From assembly GCF_000525995.1 (NCBI RefSeq), contig NZ_AODL01000008.1:20915-84914 (forward strand): a DNA stretch of 64,000 nucleotides, written 5' to 3'. A model generated the notes under the pieces. The model was not told the DNA's origin. It was given only the letters and a program-made list of their open reading frames with translations, and searched no databases. This document shows, in pieces, positions 1 through 10,451 of the stretch (its first letter is position 1; the number at the start of each line of letters is the position of its first letter). The DNA comes from Paenilisteria riparia FSL S10-1204 (GTDB lineage Bacteria > Bacillota > Bacilli > Lactobacillales > Listeriaceae). A program made the translations under genes and the position numbers.

Positions 1-1
1 T

Positions 2-235
2 GCGGAGATTCGAATGATTCGCGGTTTTGGTGCTGATGCAGTTGGAATGTCTACCGTTCCAGAAGCTCTAATTGCCCGCCATTCTGGGATTGAAACTGTT
101 GGTATCTCTTGCTTAACGAATATGGCTTGCGGCATTCTTGACCAACCACTAAGCCACGACGAAGTTATCGAAACTGCCGAACGTGTAAAAGCTACTTTCT
201 TAAAACTTGTTGCGGAAATTATTGAACGTTTCTGA
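2..235 (+). CDS. punA: Purine nucleoside phosphorylase, 3' end only
   Basis: The reading frame is open from the window edge, so only about the last 77 residues are present. They carry the family signature GADAVGMSTVPE followed by a VGISCLTNMA segment, which forms part of the purine and phosphate site in trimeric PNP (PunA/PupG type). The enzyme splits purine (deoxy)nucleosides with phosphate into base and (deoxy)ribose-1-phosphate in the cytoplasm. A nucleoside transporter gene follows 58 bp downstream on the same strand, which fits an uptake-plus-phosphorolysis unit. The first in-frame ATG at 14 is internal, not the start. Confidence 0.9.
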   Translation, partial: AEIRMIRGFGADAVGMSTVPEALIARHSGIETVGISCLTNMACGILDQPLSHDEVIETAERVKATFLKLVAEIIERF

Positions 236-293
236 TTAACTACTTTTTATCAAAATAAAAATAAGTTTGTATAATTTTGGAGGGAGAAACATC

Positions 294-1551
294 ATGGGGA
301 TTAAAACGCGTCTTCGTTTTATGTCGTTTTTACAGTATTTCATTTGGGGGAGCTGGCTCATCACTCTCGGCTCATATATGTTAAACACGCTCGGTTTTTC
401 GGGCGTGGAGGTTGGGATTGTTTATAGTTCGAAAGGAATTGCCGCGGTGATTATGCCGACATTGATGGGGATTATTGCGGATAAGTGGATTAAAGCGAAT
501 TATTTGTATACGGCGTGTCACTTGATTTGTGCTGGTGCTCTATTTTATGCGGCGTCTGTGAGTGACCCGACAGTGATGTTTTGGGTGATGTTGGTGAACG
601 CAATGTTCTTTATGCCGACGCTAGCGCTTTCTAATACAGTTTCTTATTTCTGTTTGGAAAAAGCAAATCTTGATACGGTTACTAATTTCCCGCCAATTCG
701 TGTTTTTGGTACGGTTGGTTTTATTATCGCAATGTGGACAATCAGTCTTGGCCAATTCGAGCTTAGCAACGTACAGCTTTATATTGCCGCTGGTGCCTCT
801 TTATTGTTAGCGCTTTATTCCCTAACGATGCCCTCCATTCCAACTGCAAACAAAAAGAAAAATCAAGGCTGGGTTAGTATGCTTGGACTCGATGCCTTCG
901 TTCTTTTTAAAAAAGCCAAAAATGGCAGTGTTTTTCTTGTTTGCAATGTTGCTTGGTGCGGTCTTGCAAATTACGAATACGTTTGGTAACCCATTCTTAC
1001 ATGACTTTGGCTTGAATCCTATGTTCGCGGATAGTTTAGTTGTGAAGTATCCATCAATTTTATTATCGGTTTCGCAAATGGCCGAGGTTGTGTTTATTCT
1101 GGCTATCCCATTCTTTTTGAAGCGATATGGTATTAAAACAGTCATGTTGGTGAGTATGATTGCTTGGACATTGCGTTTTGGATTATTCGCTTTCGGTGAT
1201 CCGACGCCGTTTGGTACCGTATTATTGCTGTTATCTATGATTGTTTATGGCTGTGCTTTTGATTTTTTCAACATTTCTGGCGCGATTTTTGTGGAGCAAG
1301 AAGTGAGCAAAGATATTCGGGCAAGTGCGCAAGGCTTATTTATGACGATGGTAAACGGAGTCGGTGCCTATGTGGGCGCAATTCTGAGTGGTATGGTTGT
1401 CGATTACTTTACAGTGGATGGCGTGAAGGATTGGACAATGATCTGGCTAATTTTCGCAGCTTACACGCTTGTTCTAGCTATCGTTTTCCAATTCACATTC
1501 CGCTACAAACACGAACCAGAAAAAATGAAAAACTTAGAGATCACACATTAA
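294..1551 (+). CDS. nupG: Nucleoside:H+ symporter, NupG/XapB family, frameshifted
   Basis: Major facilitator-type nucleoside permease of about 418 residues with many hydrophobic helices. It starts at ATG 294 (MGIKTRLRF) behind GGAGGGAG. The frame breaks at an A6 run (909-914): the upstream frame runs into a stop at 989, and the downstream frame resumes at LFKKPKMAVFF. Removing one A restores one continuous protein. It would import nucleosides for the phosphorylase encoded just upstream. The break is in a homopolymer, as in many other genes of this window, so it is probably a sequence error; true loss or slippage cannot be excluded. Confidence 0.8.
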
Positions 1552-1579
1552 TAAATAGAGTCTCTAAGGAATACCAAAT

Positions 1580-1632
1580 AAAGCCGAAGACTATCTTACC
1601 AATTATAACGGGTAAGAGATAGACTCGGCTTT
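1580..1632 (+). terminator. Terminator-like inverted repeat after nupG
   Basis: AAAGCCGA near 1580 and TCGGCTTT ending at 1632 form arms that continue imperfectly through TATC..TTACC and GGTAAGAGATA. The long imperfect hairpin lies 28 bp after the transporter stop. The T tract is short, so termination would be weak. Confidence 0.45.
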
Positions 1633-1639
1633 ACACAAA

Positions 1640-1909
1640 TCGAGCGAAAGCGTTTGAATTCAGGGGTTTTGGAAAGGAATGACCGTTCAAGTTGTTCACG
1701 CTTATATTGGGACTGTAACCCAGTACTTCGAACAGTCGGAAGGGAGGGAGTCGTATCCCCGACCATGCGAGAAGTTAAGCGTAACGTTAGTGTAACAGAA
1801 CAGCTTGGAACTCGCCGTCTGAATCCTGATGGAATGCCTACTTGTAAAGTCGTAGGCATATTGAGGCTGTAACTCCGTTTTTTCGAATAGCCTCAACAAT
1901 GCGAACGCT
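1640..1909 (+). mobile_element. Possible IS200/IS605 tnpB 3' remnant and right end
   Basis: This gene-free stretch is richer in G+C than its flanks. One frame is open from 1609 to 1872 without an ATG at its head, ending in a basic tail (GVVSPTMREVKR, then EQLGTRR). That style of tail, followed by a small hairpin (TGCCTAC..GTAGGCA near 1835-1860) and a second one (TTGAGGCT..AGCCTCAA near 1861-1898), resembles the 3' end of TnpB genes, where the guide RNA and the element end overlap. No zinc ribbon or catalytic part of TnpB remains. The alternative is an unrelated structured RNA. The call is from pattern memory only. Confidence 0.3.
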
Positions 1910-1944
1910 TGTCGCCGATTTACTTGTGATATCCACCTCTCTTC

Positions 1945-2385
1945 TTATTTTTCGCGAACTACTAATACGTCACATATGGCATGTTGTAAAACGTAGGCTG
2001 AGACGCTTCCGAGAACGATTTTTTCAATACGATTAAGGCCTGTTGCTCCGCAAATAAGTACGTTGGCGCCGAATTCATCTGGAATGTCGCGGGCTAGTAA
2101 TGTTTTTGGATTGCCAGATTCTAAGAAAGTGGTTACGCTTGCGACCTCAGCTTTTTCGGCTAGTTCTTTGTATTCTGCGAGTCTGGCGGTTGCTTCTTCG
2201 GTAGCCAATTGTTCGAGTACGCCGTCATAAGATAGGTTCGGTGAGAATGAGCGAACATCAACGATACTTGCGATACCAAGTTTGGCACCAGTTGCTTTGG
2301 CTAGTTCTACTGCTTTTAAAAAGGCGATTTCGGCTTGCTTGGAACCGTCCAGCGCGACTAAGATTCGTGTATATTTATTTCCCAT
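1945..2385 (-). CDS. Universal stress protein, UspA family
   Basis: A 146-residue single-domain Usp protein. The N-terminus ILVALDGSKQAE and the ATP-binding motif G-x2-G-x9-G-S (GATG..LGS) near residues 112-126 are intact, so an ATP-binding cytoplasmic stress protein is expected. The start ATG at 2385 has AAGGAGTG upstream. It is monocistronic: the flanking genes run on the other strand. Its exact role is not known from sequence. Confidence 0.9.
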   Translation of the reverse strand: MGNKYTRILVALDGSKQAEIAFLKAVELAKATGAKLGIASIVDVRSFSPNLSYDGVLEQLATEEATARLAEYKELAEKAEVASVTTFLESGNPKTLLARDIPDEFGANVLICGATGLNRIEKIVLGSVSAYVLQHAICDVLVVREK

Positions 2386-2519
2386 GTTTCATCACTCCTT
2401 TATGAAACTATACCCGTGAATGGGTTAATTCATACCCTTATGATGATTTTTTATCACACATTCCTACTTTTCATAATTTGTGCTATACTAAATTTATCTT
2501 TTGTAAAAGGGGATAGTTT

Positions 2520-2968
2520 ATGGATAAAGAGGATCGATTAAATCAGCAGATCGCTCTATTTTATTTCGCGTACAAGACGTTTGTGGAAACGGCAGACAGA
2601 CTCATTGGTAAGTATGGTATTACGCGGACGCATCATCGAATTTTTATTTTTTTGTGGCGCGTTCTCCAGGCATTAAAATGAATGAGTTGCTGACTTTGCT
2701 GGAAGTTTCGAAGCAAGCGTTACATCAGCCATTGTTAGAGCTGAAGGAAAAGGGATACATCACGATTGAACCTTCTGAATTGGATAAACGGGTGCGATGC
2801 GTCTTTTTGACGGAAGCTGGACAAATGATTGAAGCTGAGCTTGGGGAGGCACAGCGACGTCAGATGGCTGCTGCATTGTCGGCTGGCGATGATCCAGAAG
2901 GCAAGATTTGGATGAACGTATTAGAGCAGTATGCAAAAGAACGACCAGGCTTCGCATTTTTTAAATAG
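2520..2968 (+). CDS. MarR-type winged-helix regulator, frameshifted
   Basis: The start ATG at 2520 follows AAAAGGGGA. The first frame reads about 44 residues to THHRIFIF and is then lost at a T7 run (2647-2653). One extra T would join it to the downstream frame (VARSPGI, MNELL, VSKQALHQPL), which holds the recognition helix and wing (LDKRVRCVFLT) of a MarR-type protein of about 149 residues. It lies 12 bp ahead of the Lin0512-family gene, so the two are probably one transcript. The homopolymer break is likely artefactual. Confidence 0.75.
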
Positions 2969-2980
2969 GAGTGTGATTGG

Positions 2981-3340
2981 ATGGAGAAGATTGTATTTAT
3001 TCAAACAGGATTCGGTGTGGATGTGCATGGTCAAGATATTACGAAAGCAGCTGTTCGAGCAGTTCGCCATGCGATTTTTACGAATTCGATGCCAGGTATC
3101 GAGGCTTTTCTTCCGGATGGCGACTTGAACAATATGGTAGTTAATGTGAAGTTGGCCTTGCCTTGTGATGCTGAGTTACTAGATCATGATGCGATTAAGG
3201 CGATTATTCCTTATGGCACCGTGACTGTAGAAATTATGGCGGGCGGAATGCTAACAACGAGCGGTATTTTCCTTGCTGACAAAGCGGATAAGAACGACTT
3301 GATGTATATTGTGAACGCTTCAGTAGAAACCGGATATTAG
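2981..3340 (+). CDS. Lin0512 family protein
   Basis: A 119-residue protein beginning EKIVFIQTGFGVDVHGQDITKA, the hallmark of the Lin0512 family, small proteins of unknown function often found in pairs or near regulators in Firmicutes. No membrane segment or signal peptide. It follows the MarR-like gene closely with GGAGTG at its start, and a strong hairpin terminator lies just after it. Function unknown. Confidence 0.85.
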   Translation: MEKIVFIQTGFGVDVHGQDITKAAVRAVRHAIFTNSMPGIEAFLPDGDLNNMVVNVKLALPCDAELLDHDAIKAIIPYGTVTVEIMAGGMLTTSGIFLADKADKNDLMYIVNASVETGY

Positions 3341-3344
3341 TATT

Positions 3345-3391
3345 AAAAATAAGCTAGGTAGTGTTTATAAACACCGTCCTAGCTTATTTTT
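3345..3391. terminator. Bidirectional Rho-independent terminator
   Basis: AAAATAAGCTAGG and CCTAGCTTATTTTT form a 13-bp stem with a loop rich in TGTTTATAAACA. A-rich and T-rich flanks on both sides allow it to stop both the Lin0512 gene and the oppositely directed transporter gene ending at 3395. Confidence 0.85.
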
Positions 3392-3394
3392 ATG

Positions 3395-4909
3395 TTATTT
3401 AATTAGTCCTTCTTTTTGTAAATACGATTTGGCAACTTCTTCGGCGGATTTGCCTTTGACGTTGACTTCGTAGTTCATTTCACTCATCTCTTGGTCAGTG
3501 ATTTTATTGGCTAATTTCTCAAGTGGTGCCTTTATTTCTGGGTATTTCTTGATGGTTGATGTTAGCATTAGCGGTGCACCTTGATATGGTGGGAATAATT
3601 GTTTATCGTCTTTTAATACTTTTAACTTATACTGCGCAATTTCGCTATCTGTGGAGTAGGCATCCAATGTGTTGATGTCACCTGCTTTCAAAGCGGTGTA
3701 GCGCAATTTGGGCTCCATTGTTTTCAGTGAATCGAAATTCAGTTTGTAGAGCTTCTGCAACCCTTTATAACCATCGTCACGGTCGGTGAATTCCAGTGTA
3801 AATCCTGCTTTGACAGCGTTTTGTACAGATTGTAGGTCCGAAATCGTTTCAAGATTGTACGCTTTGGAAAATTCATTGGAAACTGCGACGGCGTATGTGT
3901 TGTTGTATTTCATTGGTTTTAGGAACGTCATGTTATCTTCTTTTGCAAGACCTGCGCGGGCTTGTTCGTATACTTCTTTTGGATCGTGGCTCTTAGCAGG
4001 GACTTTTAAGAAGGTTTCTAAGACGGTTCCAGTAAACTCTGGATAAATATCTACATCACCTGATTTTAACGCGTTAAATACGAAGCTAGTCTTTCCTAAG
4101 TTCGGTTTGACGGTTACTTTTAGATCAGTGTCGTTTTCGATGAGTTGTTTGTACATATTGATTAAAATTTCAGGTTCTGAACCGAGCTTCCCGGCGATGA
4201 CTAGTTCTTTTTGAGGCTGGGTAAAGTATGGGACGATGATGACGCTCGCAGTTATAACTAGCGCCCCTGTAATCGTGATTAATGTGCGTTTGAACGACGC
4301 TTTTTCCATGTAGCGCAAAATAACGTCGAATAAGATTGCGAGTAGTGCTGCTGGAATGGCTCCGAGCAAGATAAGACTATTATCGTTACGATCGATTCCT
4401 AGCAAAATTAAGTCCCCAAGTCCGCCGGCTCCGATTAAGGCTGCGAGTGTTGCCGTTCCAATGATTAATACCATAGCTGTACGAATCCCGGCCATAATAA
4501 CTGGCATAGCGAGCGGTAATTGCACTTTGTACAATTGTTTCCAACGGTTCATCCCCATGGCTTGTGCTGCTTCAATTAATACTGGATCAATTTCTTTAAT
4601 CCCTGTATATGTATTTCGCAAAATTGGCAGCAATGCATAGATGACAAGCGCAATAATGGCTGGAAAAGTTCCAATCCCAACAAGCGGAATTAACAAACCA
4701 AGTAACGCCAGTGACGGAATCGTTTGTAAAATCGCTGTGACTTGAATAATTGGTTCTGCAGCGCGTTTATGGTTGGTTAAATAAATCCCAAGTGGCACAG
4801 CGATGAATACAGCGATAAATAAGGACACGAAGGATAATTCAATATGCTGGACTAATGCAGCCCATAAAGCGTCTTGTCGCACCTGAAACGTGTCGATTAG
4901 CTTGCTCAT
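3395..4909 (-). CDS. bilEB: ABC transporter permease fused to substrate-binding domain (BilEB/EgtU type)
   Basis: 504 residues in two parts. Residues about 1-210 are an OpuC-like permease with five or six membrane helices and the [14 protein letters not shown] coupling loop. After a further helix (about 212-232), residues about 235-504 form an extracellular type II binding protein ([18 protein letters not shown]). This fused layout matches the Listeria BilE system, first linked to bile resistance and later shown in homologues to be an ergothioneine importer (EgtUV). Substrate here is inference. Its ATG overlaps the end of the ATPase gene (4906-4909), so the two subunits are translationally coupled. 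Confidence 0.85.
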   Translation of the reverse strand: MSKLIDTFQVRQDALWAALVQHIELSFVSLFIAVFIAVPLGIYLTNHKRAAEPIIQVTAILQTIPSLALLGLLIPLVGIGTFPAIIALVIYALLPILRNTYTGIKEIDPVLIEAAQAMGMNRWKQLYKVQLPLAMPVIMAGIRTAMVLIIGTATLAALIGAGGLGDLILLGIDRNDNSLILLGAIPAALLAILFDVILRYMEKASFKRTLITITGALVITASVIIVPYFTQPQKELVIAGKLGSEPEILINMYKQLIENDTDLKVTVKPNLGKTSFVFNALKSGDVDIYPEFTGTVLETFLKVPAKSHDPKEVYEQARAGLAKEDNMTFLKPMKYNNTYAVAVSNEFSKAYNLETISDLQSVQNAVKAGFTLEFTDRDDGYKGLQKLYKLNFDSLKTMEPKLRYTALKAGDINTLDAYSTDSEIAQYKLKVLKDDKQLFPPYQGAPLMLTSTIKKYPEIKAPLEKLANKITDQEMSEMNYEVNVKGKSAEEVAKSYLQKEGLIK

Positions 4910-5880
4910 ACGCGTTCACCTTCCCTTGCTAGCTGGTTCGCCAAAAATTGAATAATGTGCTGTTGTGTAATCAGCCCCACCGCTTTACCATCTCGTTCTA
5001 CCGATACTACCGTTTGACTAGATAATTGTTGTAACAAGACTTCGACGGCAACTGTTTCTGCAAAATCTGCTTCGCCATCAACTTTCTGCGCGTCAAAATA
5101 ACCTTGGTCTATCATATCGCGCACGATGAACTTAGAAGATAGAACGTGTTTGTTCACGTTACCAGATTCTAAGAAGTTTTGCACAAATTCGTTGGCTGGG
5201 TTTTTTAAAATTTCGTTTGGCGTGTCGCATTGTACCACTTCGCCGTCCTTCATGATACAAATTCGGTCGCCTAGCATCATGGCTTCTTGCATATCATGCG
5301 TAACAAAAACGATGGTTTTCTTAATTTTACGTTGTAATACAATCATGTCTTGTTGCAGTTTCTGGCGGCTGATTGGGTCAAGCGCGCTAAATGGTTCATC
5401 CATCAAGATAATTTCGGGATCAGCTGCTAGGGCACGAACTACACCAACGCGTTGCTGCTCCCCACCAGAAAGCTCCGCAGGCTTACGATTACGATAACTT
5501 TCTGCATCTAAACCAACGCTATCTAGCAATTCGGTAATTCGCTGATGAATCTTATCTTTATCCCATTTCTTTAATTCTGGCACAATCGCGATGTTCTCCT
5601 CAATCGTCATATGCGGAAAAAGCGCAATTTGCTGTAGTACGTAGCCAATGTTCCAGCGCAGTTCGTGAATGTTATAGTCGCTAATACGTTTTTCGTCAAT
5701 ATAAATAGTTCCTGTAGTCAACGGAATAAGACGGTTAATCATCTTTAAAGTGGTTGTTTTTCCACAGCCACTAGGACCGATAAAAACAAAAAATTCGCCG
5801 TCTTTAATATTCAAGTCTACATTATTGACTGCATGTTCGCCGTTTTGATATTGTTTCGTTACTTTTTCAAAGCGTATCAT
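4906..5880 (-). CDS. bilEA: ABC transporter ATPase (BilEA/EgtV type)
   Basis: 324 residues. Walker [10 protein letters not shown] near residue 36, a Q-loop at VLQQ, signature LSGGEQQR, Walker B IILMDEP and the H-loop THD are all intact. The C-terminal part after about residue 240 is a CBS-like regulatory extension, as in OpuA/OpuC ATPases. It energises the fused permease/binding protein encoded next. The start at 5880 lies behind AGGGAAGTG. Osmoprotectant transport is the main alternative substrate class. Confidence 0.88.
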   Translation of the reverse strand: MIRFEKVTKQYQNGEHAVNNVDLNIKDGEFFVFIGPSGCGKTTTLKMINRLIPLTTGTIYIDEKRISDYNIHELRWNIGYVLQQIALFPHMTIEENIAIVPELKKWDKDKIHQRITELLDSVGLDAESYRNRKPAELSGGEQQRVGVVRALAADPEIILMDEPFSALDPISRQKLQQDMIVLQRKIKKTIVFVTHDMQEAMMLGDRICIMKDGEVVQCDTPNEILKNPANEFVQNFLESGNVNKHVLSSKFIVRDMIDQGYFDAQKVDGEADFAETVAVEVLLQQLSSQTVVSVERDGKAVGLITQQHIIQFLANQLAREGERV

Positions 5881-5996
5881 GGGTCACTTCCCTTTCATAA
5901 TTAAGCATTTTATTTGTTACCCTAATTTTATAAACAGAAACATTTGTTCTTAATAATACCACTATCAACTACAAAATTACACTATTAAGCATTTCG

Positions 5997-6030
5997 TTGA
6001 CAAATCAACTAAAATTACGCATAATATACT
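5997..6030 (+). promoter_or_regulatory. Putative sigma-A promoter for the DUF1877 gene
   Basis: TTGACA at 5997-6002 and CATAAT at 6020-6025 are separated by 17 bp and lie about 45 bp upstream of the AGGAAGGAG ribosome site of the 6071 gene. Read from sequence only. Confidence 0.55.
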
Positions 6031-6070
6031 TTATCGCAGTGAAGTTTTACTAGGAAGGAGAAATAAAGAG

Positions 6071-6535
6071 ATGAAGAGACATGGTTACTATTATTACATT
6101 GACGAACCAGGAATGCGGGAAATTAAAGCAGGGGATGAATCCGTTTTCACAATGCCCATGTTGTTATCGTTAGATGAATATTGGGAGGTTCTTCATTACA
6201 TTTTTTGTGGGAAGAAACATAATGGGGCTGCGCCTTGGGGATATATCGTACCGCTTCGAGCAGAGAATTATATTCGAGATGCTTTGGCGACAGTACATTT
6301 TATTTATCCAGAACAAGTTCGCATGGCAAAAGACGCCTTGTTTAGCATATCAGAAGAGCAATTCACTGCCATGTATAACTTTAAAGAATTGAAAAAAAGT
6401 GGGCTATACGGGATAAATTGGCGCACAAAAAAAGAACAATTCGATAAAGATTTATTGCTTAATTTCCATGCTTTGCGGGCTTTCTTCAACAAAGTGGCGC
6501 AGAGTGATGATTGTATTATTTTTTATATTGTATAA
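6071..6535 (+). CDS. DUF1877 (YfbM-like) family protein
   Basis: 154 residues. The order YYYYID near the start, then LDEYWEVLHYIFCG, WGYIVPL, and SISEEQFTAMYN..LKKSGLYG, matches the DUF1877 layout. These are small cytoplasmic proteins of unknown function, often near accessory or contact-dependent genes. AGGAAGGAG precedes the ATG. It stands alone between divergent and convergent neighbours. Confidence 0.75.
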   Translation: MKRHGYYYYIDEPGMREIKAGDESVFTMPMLLSLDEYWEVLHYIFCGKKHNGAAPWGYIVPLRAENYIRDALATVHFIYPEQVRMAKDALFSISEEQFTAMYNFKELKKSGLYGINWRTKKEQFDKDLLLNFHALRAFFNKVAQSDDCIIFYIV

Positions 6536-6541
6536 ACAAAC

Positions 6542-6590
6542 GAGGAAGCGAATGGGTAACACAATCCCAAACACTTCCTCTTTCTTATTT
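6542..6590. terminator. Hairpin terminator between DUF1877 gene and pdp
   Basis: GAGGAAG (6542-6548) pairs with CTTCCTC (6574-6580), with an inner ATGGG/CCCA stem and a T-rich tail on the plus strand. It can serve both convergent genes. Confidence 0.65.
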
Positions 6591-7891
6591 TATTCAGTAA
6601 TAATAGTATGGATTAATTTTGGTGCGTCAGCGTGATCTCTTATTTTGATATTAGCATAGATTTTTTCTTCGACAGCTTTCACGTCTTCTTTGTTCGCATA
6701 AATCGTTACAAGTGGTTCACCTGCTTCGACTTTATCGCCTACTTTTTTGCGTAGCATAATGCCAACAGCAAGATCGATTTCGTCTTCTTTCGTCGCACGA
6801 CCAGCGCCTAGAAGCATTGCAGCGATTCCGATTTCGTCTGCCACGATTTCAGATACAACGCCACTTTCTTTGGCTGGAACGTCGATTTTGAATTTGGCTT
6901 GTGGTAATTTGCTTGGATCATCCACGATGGAGCCGTCGCCGCCCTGATTGTTCAGGAAGTCTTTGAATTTCGCTAAAGCTTTTCCATTTGCCATGACTTC
7001 TTTCAACATGTCGCGCGCTTCATCCAAGTCTTTCGCTTTTTTCGCAAGAACAACCATTTGACTGCCCAAAATTAAAACTAATTCTGTTAAGTCTTCCGGC
7101 CCTTCGCCTTTTAATGTATCAATGGCTTCTTGCACTTCTAAAGCATTCCCAATGGCAAAACCTAGTGGTTGGGACATATCTGAAATGACAGCCATTGTTT
7201 GGCGACCAACGTTATTTCCGATACGTACCATCGCGTGTGCCAAGTTCTCTGCATCCTCGTCAGTTTTCATGAATGCACCGGCACCCGTTTTTACGTCTAG
7301 GACGATAGCATCTGCGCCCGCTGCGATTTTCTTACTCATAATCGAACTTGCAATCAGTGGAATCGAGTTGACCGTTCCTGTTACGTCACGCAAGGCATAT
7401 AGTTTTTTATCGGCTGGCGTTAAGTTGCCTGATTGTCCGATAACGGCTACTTTGTCGCGGTTTACAAGGTCGATAAATTGATCTTTCGTGATTTCGACGT
7501 GGAAACCTTCAATTGCTTCTAGTTTGTCGATTGTTCCGCCAGTGTGGCCTAATCCGCGTCCTGACATTTTAGCAACGGGAACGTCAAGCGCCGCAACAAG
7601 TGGTGCTAATACGAGCGTTGTTGTATCGCCGACGCCTCCTGTTGAGTGTTTATCGACCTTAATGCCCTCGATTGCGGACAAGTCAATTGTTTCGCCAGAA
7701 TTCACCATTGCCATCGTTAAATCTGCACGCTCACGATCCGTCATATCTTGAAAAAAGATTGCCATTGCTAAGGCGCTGACTTGATAATCAGGAATCTTGC
7801 CTTCCGTGTAGCCATCTACAACGAATTGAATTTCCTCGGTTGTTAGTTCTTTACCGTCACGCTTTTTTGAAATTACGTCTACCATTCTCAT
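6590..7891 (-). CDS. pdp: Pyrimidine-nucleoside phosphorylase
   Basis: 433 residues, full length. The family signature [20 protein letters not shown] and [17 protein letters not shown] are present, giving the phosphate and pyrimidine site. The enzyme splits uridine, deoxyuridine and thymidine with phosphate. It is the last gene of the nupC-drm-pdp unit, 21 bp after drm, and supplies deoxyribose-1-phosphate for the mutase and then DeoC. Confidence 0.95.
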   Translation of the reverse strand: MRMVDVISKKRDGKELTTEEIQFVVDGYTEGKIPDYQVSALAMAIFFQDMTDRERADLTMAMVNSGETIDLSAIEGIKVDKHSTGGVGDTTTLVLAPLVAALDVPVAKMSGRGLGHTGGTIDKLEAIEGFHVEITKDQFIDLVNRDKVAVIGQSGNLTPADKKLYALRDVTGTVNSIPLIASSIMSKKIAAGADAIVLDVKTGAGAFMKTDEDAENLAHAMVRIGNNVGRQTMAVISDMSQPLGFAIGNALEVQEAIDTLKGEGPEDLTELVLILGSQMVVLAKKAKDLDEARDMLKEVMANGKALAKFKDFLNNQGGDGSIVDDPSKLPQAKFKIDVPAKESGVVSEIVADEIGIAAMLLGAGRATKEDEIDLAVGIMLRKKVGDKVEAGEPLVTIYANKEDVKAVEEKIYANIKIRDHADAPKLIHTIITE

Positions 7892-7912
7892 TTTTAGTTC
7901 ACCAATCCTTTT

Positions 7913-9095
7913 TTATTTTAAGTCGTTTAGGAAGCTTTCGCCGTATTCAGGCATTTTCACGTTAAAATTCGCTGCGACTGTTGCGCCTAAGTCTGAGAAT
8001 GTTTTACGCAGATCGATTTCTTTGCCGCCGCCTTTGAATTGTTTCGAATAAGCTAAAAGTGGCACGTATTCGCGTGTGTGGTCGGTGCCGCGGTATGTTG
8101 GGTCGTTTCCGTGATCTGCTGTAATTAGTAGCAAATCGTCTTCTTTCATATTTGCAAAAACTTCTGGCAAGCGTGCGTCGAATTCTTCTAAGGCATTGCC
8201 ATAACCAATTGGATCGCGACGGTGGCCGAATAGGGCGTCGAAGTCTACGAGATTTAAGAAACTCATGCCGTGGAAGTCTTCTGTTAGTAAATCAATGAAT
8301 TTGTCCATGCCATCCATGTTTGATTTTGTACGAATAGCTCTTGTTACGCCTTCTCCATCAAAAATATCGGAAATTTTGCCGATAGCGATAGAGTCTAGTC
8401 CGCCGTCTTTTAAGTGGTCCATGACTGTTTTGTCAAATGGTTTTAGTGCGTAGTCGTGACGATTGGATGTGCGTTCGAACGTTTCTTTTGATTTGCCGAC
8501 AAAAGGTCGCGCGATGATACGACCAAGCATATATGGTTCGTCACGTGTGATGTCACGGCAATATTCGCAAATGCGGTATAGTTCTTCTAATGGAATAATT
8601 TCTTCGTTTGCTGCGATTTGTAAAACAGAATCAGCAGATGTGTAAACAATCAACGCGCCTGTTTCCAATTGTTCTTCGCCAAGCTCTTCCATGATTTCAG
8701 TACCGCTGGCTGGTTTGTTACCGATTACTTTACGTCCAGAGAAGTCTTCAATTTTTTGAATGAGTTCGTCTGGGAAACCATCAGGGAAAACGCGGAATGG
8801 TGTGTCAATGTATAACCCCATGATTTCCCAATGCCCTGTCATCGTATCTTTTCCAGCGGATGCTTCTTGCATTTTTGTATAATAAGCTTGTGGTTTGTCA
8901 GCGACTGGTACGCCTTCGATTTCACGGATGTTCGATAAACCTAGCATCGCCATATTGGGCAGTTTCAATCCACCTTTTTCGCGAGCGATATGCCCTAATG
9001 TATCAACGTCAAAATCATCAAATTGCGCTGCGTCTGGCGCTTCCCCCAATACCTACCGAGTCCATAACTACAACGTGAATTCTTTTAAATACCAT
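7913..9095 (-). CDS. drm: Phosphopentomutase, frameshifted near start
   Basis: Converts (deoxy)ribose-1-phosphate to the 5-phosphate with two metal ions. Metal-binding blocks of the alkaline phosphatase superfamily are visible: MDSVG near the start, then [23 protein letters not shown] and [11 protein letters not shown] near the end. The true start is ATG 9095 behind AAGGAGG. The frame is broken at a C5 run on the plus strand (9043-9047). Removing one base gives [14 protein letters not shown] and a normal protein of about 393 residues. Located between nupC and pdp. The break is probably artefactual. Confidence 0.85.
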
Positions 9096-9110
9096 TTTTT
9101 AAAAACCTCC

Positions 9111-10292
9111 TTAATAGATTAAGCCAACGATTGTGGCAGTTAAGAAACTAACTAATGTAGCACCGAATAATAGCTTCAAGCCAAAACGAGCAACGACAAC
9201 GCCTTGTTTATCATTTAAGCTTTTGACTGCTCCAGCGATAATGCCGATGGATGAGAAGTTCGCAAAGGATACAAGGAATACAGAGACAATAGCGGTTGTT
9301 CTTCCTGAGAAATGGAAGTTCCCTGATGCTAAATCGTTCATCGCTACGAATTCATTGGATACCATTTTTGTAGCCATAATGCTTCCGGCTTTAACAGCTT
9401 CATCCCACGGAACACCGACAAGAAATGCGAATGGTGCAAAAACATAACCAAGTAATTCTTGGAAGGAAAGTCCAAAAATACCACTGAAAATCGCATTAAT
9501 CATCGCGATAATAGCTACAAAACCAATCAGCATAGCTGCAACAGTGACAGCCACTTTGAAACCGTCCATGATGTATTCGCCCAATACTTCGAAAAAGCTT
9601 TGCTTCGCTTCTTCTTTGACTTCTAAAATATCTTCTTGCTCTGTGACTTCATATGGATTAATGACGGATGCAATAATGAACCCGCCGAATAGGTTTAAAA
9701 CAAGGGCTGTTACGACATACTCTGGTTTTAAGAGTACCATATATGACCCGACAATGCTCATCGAAACAGTTGACATAGCAGAAGCACAAAGCGTATACAA
9801 GCGATGTTTCGGCAACAAGCCAAGTTCTTTTTTCACAGAGATAAAAACTTCGGACTGGCCAAGAATCGCAGAAGCAACGGCATTATATGATTCTAATTTC
9901 CCCATTCCGTTCACTTTACTCAATGCTAAACCGATATATTTAATAATAAACGGCAAAATTCGCCAGTGTTGTAAAATCCCGATAAGCGCGGAAATAAAGA
10001 CGATTGGTAGTAAAACACTTAAGAAGAACGTCATCTGTCCTGGGTTTACAATACCACCAAATACAAAATTAACCCCTTCTGCTGCATAGTCTAGTAATTT
10101 GCCAAACCCATCAGCAATACCACCAATAAGCCAATTTCCAACACTTGTATTCAGCAAAATAAATCCTAAAATAAATTGCAGTACAATCATAATTATAATC
10201 GGCTTAACTTTAACTTTCCTACGATCATTACTCGCAAGCCAAGCAATTCCAAGAACAACGATTAAACCAACAATTCCGATAAGATATTTCAT
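9111..10292 (-). CDS. nupC: Concentrative nucleoside transporter NupC
   Basis: 393 residues with about ten membrane helices. CNT-family landmarks include LGQSEVFISVKKE and MATKMVSNEFVAMNDL, which line the nucleoside and cation site. I choose ATG 10292 (MKYLIGIVG) because GGGGGA lies just ahead; the longer frame upstream has no ribosome site. It imports (deoxy)nucleosides for pdp and drm, 15 bp downstream. Its promoter carries two LacI-type operators and a cre site. Confidence 0.92.
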   Translation of the reverse strand: MKYLIGIVGLIVVLGIAWLASNDRRKVKVKPIIIMIVLQFILGFILLNTSVGNWLIGGIADGFGKLLDYAAEGVNFVFGGIVNPGQMTFFLSVLLPIVFISALIGILQHWRILPFIIKYIGLALSKVNGMGKLESYNAVASAILGQSEVFISVKKELGLLPKHRLYTLCASAMSTVSMSIVGSYMVLLKPEYVVTALVLNLFGGFIIASVINPYEVTEQEDILEVKEEAKQSFFEVLGEYIMDGFKVAVTVAAMLIGFVAIIAMINAIFSGIFGLSFQELLGYVFAPFAFLVGVPWDEAVKAGSIMATKMVSNEFVAMNDLASGNFHFSGRTTAIVSVFLVSFANFSSIGIIAGAVKSLNDKQGVVVARFGLKLLFGATLVSFLTATIVGLIY

Positions 10293-10320
10293 TGTGTAAT
10301 CCCCCAATATTTGAATGATA

Positions 10321-10409
10321 GTAAAACGGTTTACTAAACGTGACACACCTTTAGCAAACGTTTACATTGTAATTCTAAAAAAGTAAAACGGTTTACCGAA
10401 GTAAGTATA
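10321..10409 (-). promoter_or_regulatory. nupC-drm-pdp promoter with twin operators and a cre box
   Basis: Two copies of GTAAAACGGTTTAC (10321-10334 and 10383-10396), near-palindromes with a central CG as for LacI-family proteins, flank a consensus cre site (10352-10368, minus strand AATGTAAACGTTTGCTA). A TATACT -10 element is at 10404-10409, so the upstream operator sits near the start of transcription. The adjacent LacI-family gene is the obvious regulator, with CcpA control in addition. Confidence 0.7.
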
Positions 10410-10451
10410 GCATGTAATTCCTAAGAAGAAAAGTGTTTTCCTCTATGCTTA

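Noticed and set aside
1654..1872. Part of this stretch resembles a 5S rRNA core
   Set aside because: Only a few short words match and no 5S secondary structure can be drawn; no rRNA genes are near.
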